64,000 bases of DNA from Desmodesmus armatus (Eukaryota; Chlorophyta; Chlorophyceae; Sphaeropleales; Scenedesmaceae). The notes below the pieces were generated by a model. It was given only the letters and a program-made list of their open reading frames with translations. It was not told the DNA's origin and searched no databases. Positions 21,961 through 34,400 of the stretch are shown in pieces (within the stretch, counting starts at the first letter, position 1; each line of letters opens with the position of its first letter). A program made the translations under genes and the position numbers. Location of the stretch: assembly GCA_007449985.2 (NCBI GenBank), contig VIIQ02000766.1, forward strand, positions 93,918-157,917, in the 5' to 3' direction.

Positions 21961-23568
21961 ATGCCTGTGCTATCCACGCTTAGGCAGCCTAGGAGGCGGC
22001 CTACCTTGCGGCTGGCCACCCTCAACGTGGCCGGCCGCTTGTCAACCAATACCACGGCGCTAGCGCACCTCGTTGTCGACCACGAGGTGGACGTGTTGGC
22101 GCTGCAGGAGGTCAAACTCTCGGCCTCGGAGATTTCAGCTTTTGTGCATCGGCTTAACGTGGCCTCAGTGGCGCGGGCGGCGCAGCGGCGGAGGCAACAC
22201 GAAGGCTTCTGCTACCGTGCTGCCCCCAACACTCTACAGGTCCGTGCAGCTGGGGTTATGTTGTTGTTTAGGAAAGCCCTCTGCAGCTCAGAGGAGTTTG
22301 TGTTGCATGAGGACAGCCAGGATGACTATGACTGGGGAGGGCGCATGGTGGCTGCCACAGCCCAGTGGCGGGGTCACAACCTGCAACTGGTCAATGTGTA
22401 CTGCCCCAATGACCCTAACCCTCGGGAGGACTTCTTGCATAACACAGTACATGCAGCTTGGCAGCGGCGGTGTCAGGGCACCTTCTTGCTAGGGGATTGG
22501 AACTTTGTGCCAGACCCTAGTAAAGACCGCCGTGGCAACGGCCCCCCACCAACAGATGCTACCTATGGGGACGGTGCGTCCCGCGATGCCCTTGTTCAGG
22601 CAGCACCAGGGGCAGTTGACCTGTGGCGCTTCAAGCACCCCGGTGCCAAATTGTACACTTTCTTCAGCGCAGCAAATGGCCACGCAGCCCGCCACGACCG
22701 TGTGTATGGCAGCGCCGCCCTGGTGCCGCATGTCTTGGCTTGTAAGTGTGTGCCTGCTGCCTTCTCTGATCACGACATGGTGTTGAATGATTTGTTGCCC
22801 ATACTGCCACCAACGGCCCGCGGCCCTGGCATGCCTAGGGCGCGGCTTGACTTTATGGCGTCTGAGCAGCATGCACGTGAGTTCCGGCAGTGGCTTAGTG
22901 GCGAGTTGCAAGGTGCGCCCACTGGTGACCTTGCCTTGCTGACTTGGTGGCCGTTATTCAAACACAGGTTGCGGGTGCAACTCATGCATATGCATAGGGT
23001 CTGGAAGGCTGCCTGCCCTCCTCTGGATTATGTGGCCTTGCAGCAGGAGGTGCAGACAGCTGTCGCTCGGTTGGGGGCTGCCACCACACAGCAGCAAGCA
23101 ACCCGGGCCATGCAGGCGGTGTTGGCAGCTCGGACAGCCCTGCGGCGGCAGCAACAGCAGCATTGTGCTGCATGCGACCGCTTGCAGCGGCTGCAGTGGA
23201 TTCATAGTGGTGAGCGCCCCCAGCCCAGCATTACACTACAGATCAAGGCCCTCCAGGGTGGCCGATCACGTCAGTTGGTCACTCTGAGCGACCCTTCAGG
23301 TACACCAGTTGGGGAGGGGGCGGCCCCTGCTAATGTGGCTATCGGCCACTATGCTCGGGTTAGTCGCCAACCCGTTGTTGATGCAACTGCTAAGGCAGAG
23401 GTTATTGCAGCGGTTCGTGCATTGCAGCCCCCTGGGGGGATAGAAGCAGATGGTAGTCCCATGCCTTTAGTGGGCGAGGTGGCTGCAGCCATGTCCTCCT
23501 CAAGGCCTGGCACAGCTCCTGGCCCCGATGGGCTGCCTCTGACAGTGTACAAGCGATTCAAGGACCTT
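21961..23568 (+). pseudogene. LINE ORF2, endonuclease/exonuclease/phosphatase (APE-like) part
   Basis: Reads 'LRLATLNVAGRLS' (Asn of motif I) and 'DVLALQEVKLS' (the catalytic Glu of the 'QE' motif). It continues with 'NVYCPND', 'FLLGDWNFVPDPSKDRR' (the GDxN motif) and 'AFSDHDMV' (the terminal SDH motif). All key residues of an AP-endonuclease-type nicking enzyme are visible, so the domain was intact when it inserted. The ORF then enters the start of RT ('SSRPGTAPGPDGLPLTVYKRF') but goes out of frame near 23567. The true RT continuation lies in the -1 frame, consistent with loss of one T from a short T run. Confidence 0.82.
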
Positions 23569-25705
23569 ATTTGCCTGTTTTGGTGCGCGTCTTTGGTGCG
23601 ATTGGCAGCACTGGGCGAGTCCCCAGAAATTTCTTGGATGGCGCCATTGTGGCCATCCTTAAGCCTGGCGGCGACCCCCTCGAGACAGTGGGGTACCGGC
23701 CAATCACGTTGTTGAATACAGACTATCGGCTTCTAGCACGGGTGCTGGCGGACAGGCTACAACCAGCCTTGCAGGCTGTCGTCTCTCCGTCACAGACGGC
23801 GTTCCTTCGGGGCCGCCGTAGTGGATCCAACATACTGACCCTTCAGTTGTTGGCAGAGGGCTTGCCCGTTGATAGTGAGTTGGTGGTTGCACTCTTGGAT
23901 TTCGCCAAGGCTTATGACATCATTGACCGAGGCTTCTTGTTGGATGTGCTGAAGGAGATGGGTGTGGGAGAGGCCTATTGTGCATGGGTGCAGACACTCT
24001 TGTCCGCAACCAGAGCCCGGGTCGTCATCAATGGCTATGCGTCTGCCCCTAAGGAGTTTGAGGCTGGCGTGCGCCAGGGGTGCCCGTTGTCTCCCCTGTT
24101 GTACTTGTGTGTGGCAGAAGCGCTCTTTCGTTTTTTGCGGCAGAAAGGGGTCGGTGTCTCTGTGTTGGGTGTGAACCTTACTAGCAGCCAGTTTGCAGAT
24201 GACACCCAGGTTTACCTTCCCCGACCTGCCGAATTGCCTGCTTTCTTGGGTGTCATGGGTACCTTTGCTGCTGCATCTGGGCAGCACCTTAACATCGGCA
24301 AGACTAAGCTGCTGTTGTTGGGGCGCCAGGCAATCCTCATGCATGCTCAGCAACAGCAGCAGCAGCAACAGCAGCAACAGCAGCAGCAGCAGCTGCAGCA
24401 GCCGCAAGTGGTGACTTCAGCAACCGTGTTGGGAGTAACCATTGGTGGGGGGGTGTCCTCCGCTTTTGCAGAGCGCTCCCCCAACGTGGTGGCTGCCCTA
24501 CGGCGGCAATCCCGCCTGAAACACTTGTCTGCGTTTGGGCGGGGGCTGGGGAGTGCAGCCTATGGGGTCTCAAAATTGTTGTATGCAGCAGAGTTTTCTG
24601 ACGTGCCATCTGCAACAGAGTGCCAACAGCTCTCTGCGGCGGTGGCATGCCTTGTTGACCGTGGCGTTGCCCCTGGAGAGGGGGGCCGTCTTTTCTGTGG
24701 TGTGTCCGCACAGTTGCTGGTGGGCAAACCAGCTCTGGGCGGTTTCGGGGCCATGCCGTGGAAGGAGCACATCCTTGCGCGGCATGCCTGGTGGGGTGCT
24801 AGGTTTGTGAGCGCCCCTGCCGACACAGCAGAGCCGTGGATCCTTCTTGGGCGAGCCATCTTGCGCTCACTTGACATGTCGTGTGGCCCATTGGCTTGGC
24901 TGGACTACCCGACTGTACAGCGGGCTCCAGCAGCCATGCGCCGCATGTTGACTAGCCTTCAGGCTCTTGGGCCGGTGCAGGTAGTGGGGGTGCCAGTTTC
25001 CCCTGCGCTGCCGGCGCCCCCCCTTGGTGGGGCCGTGTTGCCCCCTGGTTCATGGTGTGCTGATGCCCCCCTGTGGGGCAACTTGCTTGCCCTTGCCCCG
25101 GCACCTGCTACAACCGTAGGGCCCAGGGGGTTGCAGATTGTGCCGCGAGGCCGCGATCGATCAGCTTCAGGACGGTGGGCTATGAATGGAGGTGGTTTTG
25201 TCCGTCATGCTCTGTTGACGATTGGGGATGCGGTGCGCGCTGTGCGCACGATCACCCCGTTGGCAGCACGGGACCCGTACCGGGGGCCGTGGGCCGATGC
25301 CGATAGCGAGCTGGCTGACTTGGAGGGCGTCCTGTCTGCTCTGCCTCTTGGCTGGCGGAACGCTGCTGAGGCAGCGACCCCGGTGGTCCATGGGGCGCTC
25401 GAAGTGTTTTTGGAGACCGATGGCTTGTCGCCAGCTAGCTTTTCGCGTGCTGTCACGCAGCGCGAGCTGCAAGTGGAGTGTGGCCTGGTGTCTGGTTTGG
25501 GGTGGCGCCTCGGCGCCACCACTGTTCCTATCTCGGCGTTGTCTGTGCGCAAGGCCACTGCCCTGCAGCTGCGGCCCTTGGCAGACCTGCGTGCGCGGTA
25601 TCGTCGGGACTTTGTTGATTCTGTTGCCCCTGTGGTGGTGCGCGGCACCCGGATAGTGTGGACGCCTGTTGTAAGTCGGTTGCTGCAGCGCAGCGCCAAC
25701 TCTGG
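23569..25705 (+). pseudogene. LINE ORF2, reverse transcriptase part
   Basis: Continues the same protein after the frameshift. Blocks in order: 'VAILKPGGDPLETVGYRPITLLNTDYRLLARVLADRL' (fingers); 'SPSQTAFLRGRRSGSNIL'; 'VALLDFAKAYDIIDR' (motif A Asp); 'GVRQGCPLSPLLYLCVAEAL'; 'SSQFADDTQVYL' (FADD box); then 'GQHLNIGKTKLLLLG'. A run of about 17 Gln from CAG repeats (24352-24390) follows the catalytic core. A second frameshift near 25700 moves the C-terminal zinc region into the next frame. Confidence 0.85.
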
Positions 25706-25990
25706 AAGCTGCGGTGGGACAACCATTATAAGGAAGTTTTTTGGCGGTTGGCTCTCAATGGCCTGGCAACAGCAGAGCGCATGCATATGCTTGATCGCGA
25801 GTGTGTGTGTGGCCCAGTGAGCGGTGGTCAGCCAGGCAGGCGCCACCACTACTGGGAGTGTTCTGTTGCCCAAGCTGTTGTGGCCCAGCTACAACAGCAC
25901 ATATCAGGTTGGTTCCATGGGCCCCTTGAGCCCCATCATGTCTTGTGTATGTTGTGTCCCGGGGCCAATGGGGCCAAATTTCTTCCTGCG
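25658..25990 (+). pseudogene. LINE ORF2, C-terminal zinc-knuckle segment
   Basis: In a new frame the protein reads 'QLWKLRWDNHYKEVFWRLALNGLATAERMH' then 'CVCGPVSGGQPGRRHHYWECSVA'. It parallels the HTAQRMHTGTSCVACG...HHCWECPVA block of the 17.3-kb element. The coding sequence breaks at 25991, where non-LINE sequence begins, and resumes around 26430. Confidence 0.75.
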
Positions 25991-26421
25991 ATGCAGTGCT
26001 GTGCACTAGCGTCCCAGATGCTCCTGCGGGTGGCAGCTTTGACTGCGGCAGCAGCTCTGCTGTTGGCGATGTGTGCAACGGCACTTGCATCACCGGCGGT
26101 GGACCCATCACAGCTGAATGCCAGTCAAACGGCACCTGGTCTGTGCAGGGCACCTGCGACCAGCCACAAGGTACGTCTAGGCAGGAGTGTGCAATTGTGT
26201 GCGTCGTGATGCAGTTGGGTTGCACATGATGCGCGTCTGTGTGTGGTTCTGGGTGTTTGAGCACACGCATCACGCATGCCAGCACGTGCATGTTTCCTCA
26301 GGCGCAATTGGTGCCACCAGTTGCTCAGTGAGCAATGGTCGCTGCTGACACTGAATCTGAAACTGAAAGCTTGTGCTTTCCTGTCATGCAGTGCTGTGCA
26401 CCAGCGTCCCAGATGCTCCTG
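25991..26421 (+). pseudogene. Sushi/CCP-domain gene fragment embedded in the LINE, flanked by 36-bp direct repeats
   Basis: Between two halves of the LINE C-terminal domain lies a typical CCP module. It runs 'VLCTSVPDAPAGGSFDCG', then a 'NGTC' segment, then 'AECQSNGTWSVQGTC', followed by a plausible splice donor GTACGT at 26171. An intron-like stretch and a second acceptor (TCATGCAG) follow. The start of the same exon then recurs: 25991-26026 and 26386-26421 are identical at 35 of 36 positions. This is what one unit of a tandem CCP-exon gene would look like. No other part of such a gene is in the window. Confidence 0.65.
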
Positions 26422-26429
26422 GGATCCCG

Positions 26430-26906
26430 GGTGCACGCCCCCTGCACAAGGGTGTGTGGCGTGTGGTGTGCCTTGCAGCCATCAATGCTATGGACATGGG
26501 TCGGAAGGCAGCCAACTTTGCGGGTTTGCAGCAGCATCGAGCAGCGGTAGACGCAGCGCAGCAGCAGCTACCAGCAGTCCCCGATGATCAGCAGCTCATC
26601 ACTGACCTCTTGCAGCCTGCAGCCCTCTCTGACTTGCAGCAGCAGCATCAGGAGCAGGTCCAGCAGCGCCGGCAGGCGCTCACGCAGCTTGAGCAGCAGC
26701 AGCGGCAGCAGCAAGCCGCTGCTAAACTGGAGGAAGTGAAGCGGCAGTCAGTAGCCCGCTTTTGGGAGTTGTTGCAGGATTTTGTTGTGTTGCGTGTGGC
26801 TCCAGCGTCTTGGTTCCCCCAGCTGGCCCCTGACCACCCTTTTTTGCGGGTGAACAGTGATCTGTTGGGAGTTCACTGTGCTTCTCCAGCCTTGCCTGAT
26901 GGTTGA
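26430..26906 (+). pseudogene. LINE ORF2, last segment (coiled-coil C-terminus)
   Basis: Resumes with 'HKGVWRVVCLAAINAMDMGRK', homologous to VWDMVCLAGIGAVDFGRR of the upstream element. A Gln-rich coiled coil follows, then the conserved tail 'ARFWELLQDFV...SWFPQLAPDHPFLRVNSDLLGVH', stop at 26904-26906. The tail recurs in truncated copies at 21.3, 27.9 and 28.7 kb. Confidence 0.78.
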
Positions 26907-27285
26907 CTGCCTTGCATGTCTCCTGTTGTGCTTGGTGTTTCTGGTTGCTTTACCCTGTTAGCCGACGGGGCGGGGGCAGTGCTGTATGTGCCAGCTTGGG
27001 TTGGGTCAGCTAGTCATGCTTGCATTGCCATGTCAGCTCTTTCACTGCCTGCTTGTCTGCGTCAGCATGTGCATGTGCGTTCTTGGCCGCGCATCCGTTC
27101 GCTTTATGCCTTGTGCGTGTTTCATGCTAACACAGCTTGTGTGCCACAGGTGGTTGGGCTGTCTTGAGTAGGATTGGTGGCGCCTTGAGTTACAAGGGCG
27201 GGACATGGATTGGGTCCCGGGGCTTGCATCGGGTTGGCTGGGTCCTTGAGGCCTCTTTGTAACGAACACTGACTGACTGACTGAC

Positions 27286-27566
27286 CGCTGCAGCGGCATG
27301 TTCCTGTTCATGTGCTTTCCACAAGGCCGCATCATTCCATGCTCTATGCCTTGCCCATGGACAGTGCTTAGCTTGCTTCATGTCATGTGCATGCATGCCC
27401 CTTGCTAAACCCTTGTTGTGCCCATAGGTGTCCACTGTCCTGTCACTGAACCTGACTGAAGTTTTGGTGGCGCCTATGTTACTTTGGGGGGCATAATGGA
27501 TTGGTGTGCCCGGTTGCCAATGGTCGGCAGCTTAAGTCCCGAATTGACGGGGCCTCTTGTAACAAA

Positions 27567-27598
<32 letters not shown>
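27286..27598 (+). mobile_element. LINE 3'-end fragment, family E, (CA)n tail
   Basis: From about 27297 it matches the 3' UTR at 30186-30460 almost exactly. It ends 'GGGGCCTCTTGTAACAAATC' (TGTAAC at 27558) followed by a (CA)n tract of about 31 bp. Confidence 0.78.
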
Positions 27599-27600
<2 letters not shown>

Positions 27601-27937
27601 CAGCTTATGGCCTGAACTGACATGCCCCATGTAACACAACTACTACTACGGCAGCTTATGGCCTGAACTGACAGGCCCCATGTAACACAACTACTACTAC
27701 TACTAAGCAGTCGGCAGCTTATGGCCTGAACTGACAGGCCCCATGTAACACAACTACTACTACTAAGCAGTGGTTTACAGGTATTTTACAGGTACTTGCT
27801 GAAATATGCAGGTCGGTGGCGCTTTGTTACTTTTGTGGGGATGATGGATTGGTGTCCCCGGTTGCCAATGGTCGGCAGCTTATGGCCTGAACTGACAGGC
27901 CCCATGTAACACAACTACTACTACTACTAAGCAGTGA
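27599..27937 (+). repeat. Four family D LINE 3'-end stubs with (ACT)n tails
   Basis: Short 5'-truncated copies start near 27599, 27650, 27711 and 27770. All contain 'CTGAACTGACAGGCCCCATG' or a close variant, TGTAACACAAC and (CTA)n. The first three keep only about 50 bases of 3' UTR; the last keeps about 165. Confidence 0.78.
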
Positions 27938-28508
27938 GTCACTTTTGGGAGCTTTTGGAGGATTTTGTAGCCCTAGAGGCAGCCCCCAAGTCCTGGTTCC
28001 CTCAGGTCCCACCCAGCCACCCCTTCTTGCGTGTGACTGGGGAGTCGATCTTGAGTGTTCACCGTGTTGCTATTGCACCAGGAGCTGATTGAGTTTCTGG
28101 TTGGCATGTCCCCTGTTCTTTGTGTTCCTGATGCTTTTCACATTTTAAGCTTGGCCACAGAAGTCAAGGTGGCAGTGTGGATTTGTGCATGCTTTGCTTG
28201 CTTGTTGCACAGCCTTGCTGCATTTGCTACATGTCCATTTCCACACTGAAACAGCAGGTGCCTGTCACTCAGTCATGCGTGTTCATGTTCATGTGCGTTC
28301 CACAAGGCCGCATCTTTCAATGCTCTATGCCTTGCACATGCTTGCATGTCTTGCTAACTCTGTGTGTCTTTACAGGTACTTGCTGAAATATGCAGGTCGG
28401 TGGCGCTTTGTTACTTTTGGGGGGATGATGGATTGGTGTCCCCGGTTGCCAATGGTCGGCAGCTTATGGCCTGAACTGACAGGCCCCATGTAACACAACT
28501 ACTACTAC
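27938..28508 (+). mobile_element. Family D LINE 3' end with remnant ORF2 C-terminus
   Basis: Opens with coding sequence 'FWELLEDFVALEAAPKSWFP' and stops at about 28092 (GAD, TGA). This is a diverged paralogue of the family C tail. The family D 3' UTR follows, with TGTAACACAAC at about 28488 and a (CTA)n tail. It shows that the D-type 3' ends come from a LINE related to family C but distinct from it. Confidence 0.75.
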
Positions 28509-28670
28509 CGCTGCTCTGTGTGTCTTTACAGGTACTTGCTGAAATATGCAGGTCGGTGGCGCTTTGTTACTTTTGGGGGGATGATGGATTGGTGTCCCCG
28601 GTTGCCAATGGTCGGCAGCTTATGGCCTGAACTGACAGGCCCCATGTAACACAACTACTACTACTACCGC
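28509..28670 (+). mobile_element. LINE 3'-end fragment, family D
   Basis: Another copy of the 'GGTACTTGCTGAAATATGC' to TGTAACACAAC segment with an (ACT)n tail, directly following the previous copy. Confidence 0.78.
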
Positions 28671-29236
28671 TGCTAAACTGGAGGCAGTGAAGCGGCAGGC
28701 AGTAGCCCGCTTTTGGGAGTTGTTGCAGGATTTTGTTGTGTTGCGTGTGGCTCCAGCGTCTTGGTTCCCCCAGCTGGCCCCTGACCACCCTTTTTTGCGG
28801 GTGAACAGTGATCTGTTGGGAGTTCACTGTGCTTCTCCAGCCTTGCCTGATGGTTGACTGCCTTGCATGTCTCCTGTTGTGCTTGGTGTTTCTGGTTGCT
28901 TTACCCTGTTAGCCGACGGGGCGGGGGCAGTGCTGCATGTGCCAGCTTGGGTTGGGTCAGCTAGTCATGCTTGCATTGCCATGTCAGCTCTTTCACTGCC
29001 TGCTTGTCTGCGTCAGCATGTGCATGTGCGTTCTTGGCCGCGCATCCGTTCGCTTTATGCCTTGTGCGTGTTTCATGCTAACACAGCTTGTGTGCCACAG
29101 GTGGTTGGGCTGTCTTGAGTAGGATTGGTGGCGCCTTGAGTTACAAGGGCGGGACATGGATTGGGTCCCGGGGCTTGCATCGGGTTGGCTGGGTCCTTGA
29201 GGCCTCTTTGTAACGAACACTGACTGACTGACCCGC
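28671..29236 (+). mobile_element. LINE 3'-end copy, family C
   Basis: Starts in the coiled-coil end of ORF2 ('AKLEAVKRQAVARFWELLQD'), has the stop at about 28857, the full family C 3' UTR, TGTAAC at about 29208 and a (CTGA)n tail. Very similar to 26724-27285. Confidence 0.8.
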
Positions 29237-31183
<1,947 letters not shown>

Positions 31184-31457
31184 CTGCCCATAGTCCTGCT
31201 GTAGCTGCCTCAGTCCGTCGCAACAGCAGCAATAGCAGCACTGCAGCGTATGCACTTTTTGAAGGGCTCCTTCAGAACTTGATCAGCTTGGTCCAGATGC
31301 ACCGCCAATAGCTGGCAATGCACTGCAACTACTGCGCACCACACTGCATCATTCTCAGCACTGCCTGGGGGGGCAACAAAACAAAGGAGCACAAAAGTGC
31401 AGAACCAAGCTGACCAGCACATGCAGCCGTTGCTGCCAGCTGGTAGGTGCTGCAGGC

Positions 31458-34400
31458 CTATGGAGGTGTTGACATCTCGCCGAGGTGCAGCTCCACCTCC
31501 AGGAAGGCAAAGCTGCTGGCGTCACCGTCTGTCTTGAGGGCCTCAGGCACTTGCATGGCCATGTGCCAGTCCTGCAGTGTCACCAGGAGGGGGACTGTTG
31601 AGCACAGGAGCACAAGGAATGCAGCGATTGAGTGCCTTGCGCCAACAATTAGGAAGCCACCCAAAAGGACGCACTGCTTTAATTGCCAAGTCCCAAGCAA
31701 GCATGGGTGGCAGCAGCTGAGGACAACTGTGTGCATTGTGCATGTTGAGTGGCCTCGGGGTAAGTGGAAAGGCTGGCACGAATGCTGACATGCCCATACA
31801 TTTGTTGATGACAGCATTTACAACCACCTGCAGCCAGCCACTGGTGGGGTACCGACGCCTCAACAGCACACCCTCTCACCTGAATATCCATCTGGCCCAC
31901 AACCTCATCGACCACAAATGGCAGCGTGCTGTCATCATCCAGCAGGAAAGAGTATGAGCCACTGTCCTCAGGGATTGCCTCAAGAAACTCCTTGAGTTGC
32001 AGTAGCACATGCACAACCGCGCAACGTGACAAACGAAAGCATTCGCTCAGCACAAACGTGTCAGCAAGCAACTCCACATGACAATGCAGACACCCTCAAG
32101 CTGTATCAGCAGGTCACATCATTGCTGCCCCCTAGCAGCCAGCTGTACTTGGGGTACATGCTACTAGCAGTGGCACTATGTGTCACTGCAGGGTTAACAC
32201 TTCAAGTTGTTTCCAGCAGGACCTGTGCGTCGCAAATGCCAATCAAATGCCTATAGGTAAGGTAGCTACCTTACTGCTGAATGGCTCTTCTTTGCTGTTG
32301 TGGTCCCAGAAAATGCTGCAGATGCGGAACAGTTGGGGGCTCATCAATGTGGGGCACAGCTTCTTTATGCCGTCTAGGGCGAGCTTGGGCTTGTCCATGG
32401 CGGCCAGCAGGGTCACAGCCTACACCGCAGCAAGACATGACCATGCATCATTGCGCATGTGGCTGCTATGCTAATAGACCGTACACAACGATTGGTGTGA
32501 CACATCATACTAGTGCTGTGGGTGTTGAAACAACCAGATAACCCTGCTGCGATAGCGTTACCAGGTAGTACCTTAGCCCGCCGACAAGACAGCCAAGGTC
32601 AAAACAGCTGTACTGTGTAGCAGGCGAGTACATCAACATGAAACAATCCGAAGACAATACTAGTGCCTTTGGCCATCGGATGGCAGAGGGCAATGGGACC
32701 TTACTGTGCCCCAAGAGTCTGGCAAGCTGCATCACATACTATCAGTGCTGCGAGTGCCAGAGCAGTAGCACAGAAGGCGGATGCTGAAGTGCAGGCAAGT
32801 GATGTGCATGTTCCGAGACCTTCCCACTGTAGTGGCTTGGCCGGCGGATGCAGCCTGTAAACACATGGCCACACACCTGGCTGATGTGCCCCAGCTCATC
32901 CCAGGCGTTGCCAACCCACTCTGTGCCATGCTCCTTGATCCAGGACTCCAGCTGTGGCAAGTGCAAGGCAAGCGCACAGGCAAGGCAGGTAAAATGCTGC
33001 AGATGGGAAAACGTCGTCACCCAAGGCGCCGAGGCCTGACACACATGCACATGCTACACGGGTCTGGCCAGCATCCACGAGCAAGCGTCAGCATCATACC
33101 AAAGGCTACAAACTGAGCCAAGCTGGATAAGTCATGAGCATTGGGCACCCCTACCTTGGGCAGACTCCTCAGGCAGTGCCAACACACGTCACAGTGCGGC
33201 AAGAGTGACAGTGCATCATGCACTGGCGCCGCTGGTGCCATTGCAGTGCAGGTACATGCTGCAACCGAGCACTTGCCTAGCAGTATGAGCCACGGCAGAG
33301 ACATAAGTTTCCGGACGGGTGGAGCGTGAATTCATGCATGTGCTGTCAATTGACAGCAACACAGCAAACCGCCTCACCTGCACGAGGCATGCCTTCACTT
33401 GTTTGCTGTTGCTGAATGAGCAGCACTCGCGGCGCAGCAGCAGCTGGTTGAAAAGCTGCACATCCATGTACACAAACAGCTGCTTGTAGAGGGCCTGAGC
33501 CATGGGCTTGGGCACATGGTTGTCTGCAAGAGACAAACACACACAGGGAGACAGAGAGTAAGAGGAGTGAGAGGAAGAGGTTATGAGTGTTGTTGCCTTG
33601 CGTGAAGAGAGATGTACTACAAAGAGTAACTAACAAAACATTCATGCCCTCTGAATAGCCTCTGCCCTCAGCTAATACATCTGCTCAATGCAACTTCAAG
33701 CTGATCCAGAGGCGCACAGAGTGTCAACAGTGACCTATCAGCCAGTGCTGCCAGGAATGCCCAGTCACAGTCACTGACTCTGCTGCCTGCAGTGGCGCAC
33801 CCTTGAGCTTGATGAGCAGGTCATCCAACACCAGCAGGATGTCACTGCTGGCCTTGTACTGTGGGCTGGTGGTGCCAAACCTGAGCTCTGGTTTGGCGCT
33901 GGGAGGGGTGTAGATGAACTGACCCTGTGTTGCAACATGTGTTGTACGTACACATGCAAGCACCCAGTCAGGCACTGTGGTTCAATCATAATTGTCTTAG
34001 GCTAAGAGCTAAGAGCATGTGAGGCTCACATGCCACAATGTGTCCTGCTGGGGCACATGAAGCCAACAGTGCATTCCTTACTTTGCCTATGCCTTGCAGC
34101 ACTTTATTCGTCAGCCTAGAAAGGAGACACTGACCGTGACCAGCCCGCAACCTCTATGGCCAGCCATCTTACCAGCATGAGTGTGATGCTTTTCTTGATG
34201 TTTTCACGCATCACGGGGAAGATCTTCTGCACACACGCGTCCAGCTGCTGTATGAACAGCAGGACAGGGTACTTGCCCTCTACCAGCCTGAAGCCTTCAA
34301 CATCACCAGCCTGGATGGATGCCTCATCTGCAGACACAACAGCCAGCACCAGCATGCGCAACAAGCTGGTGCGCCTACAGCTATGAGCAACACGCAGGTG

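Larger units (their letters stand above)
21807..27285 (+). mobile_element. Large family C non-LTR retrotransposon (endonuclease + RT), frameshifted and interrupted
   Basis: About 5.5 kb. It begins with a short open segment (about 21807-21985, Ala/Ser-rich, stop after CAIHA) that may be the end of an ORF1 or the 5' UTR. The AP-endonuclease and RT follow, then a C-terminal zinc-knuckle region. This is split by an inserted sushi-gene fragment (25991-26421) before the last ORF2 part, the 3' UTR (26907-27257), TGTAAC at 27258 and a (CTGA)n tail. Domain order APE-RT-zinc knuckle places it with L1/Zepp-like LINEs; the exact clade cannot be fixed by eye. Two single-base frameshifts and the insertion make this copy inactive. 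Confidence 0.85.
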
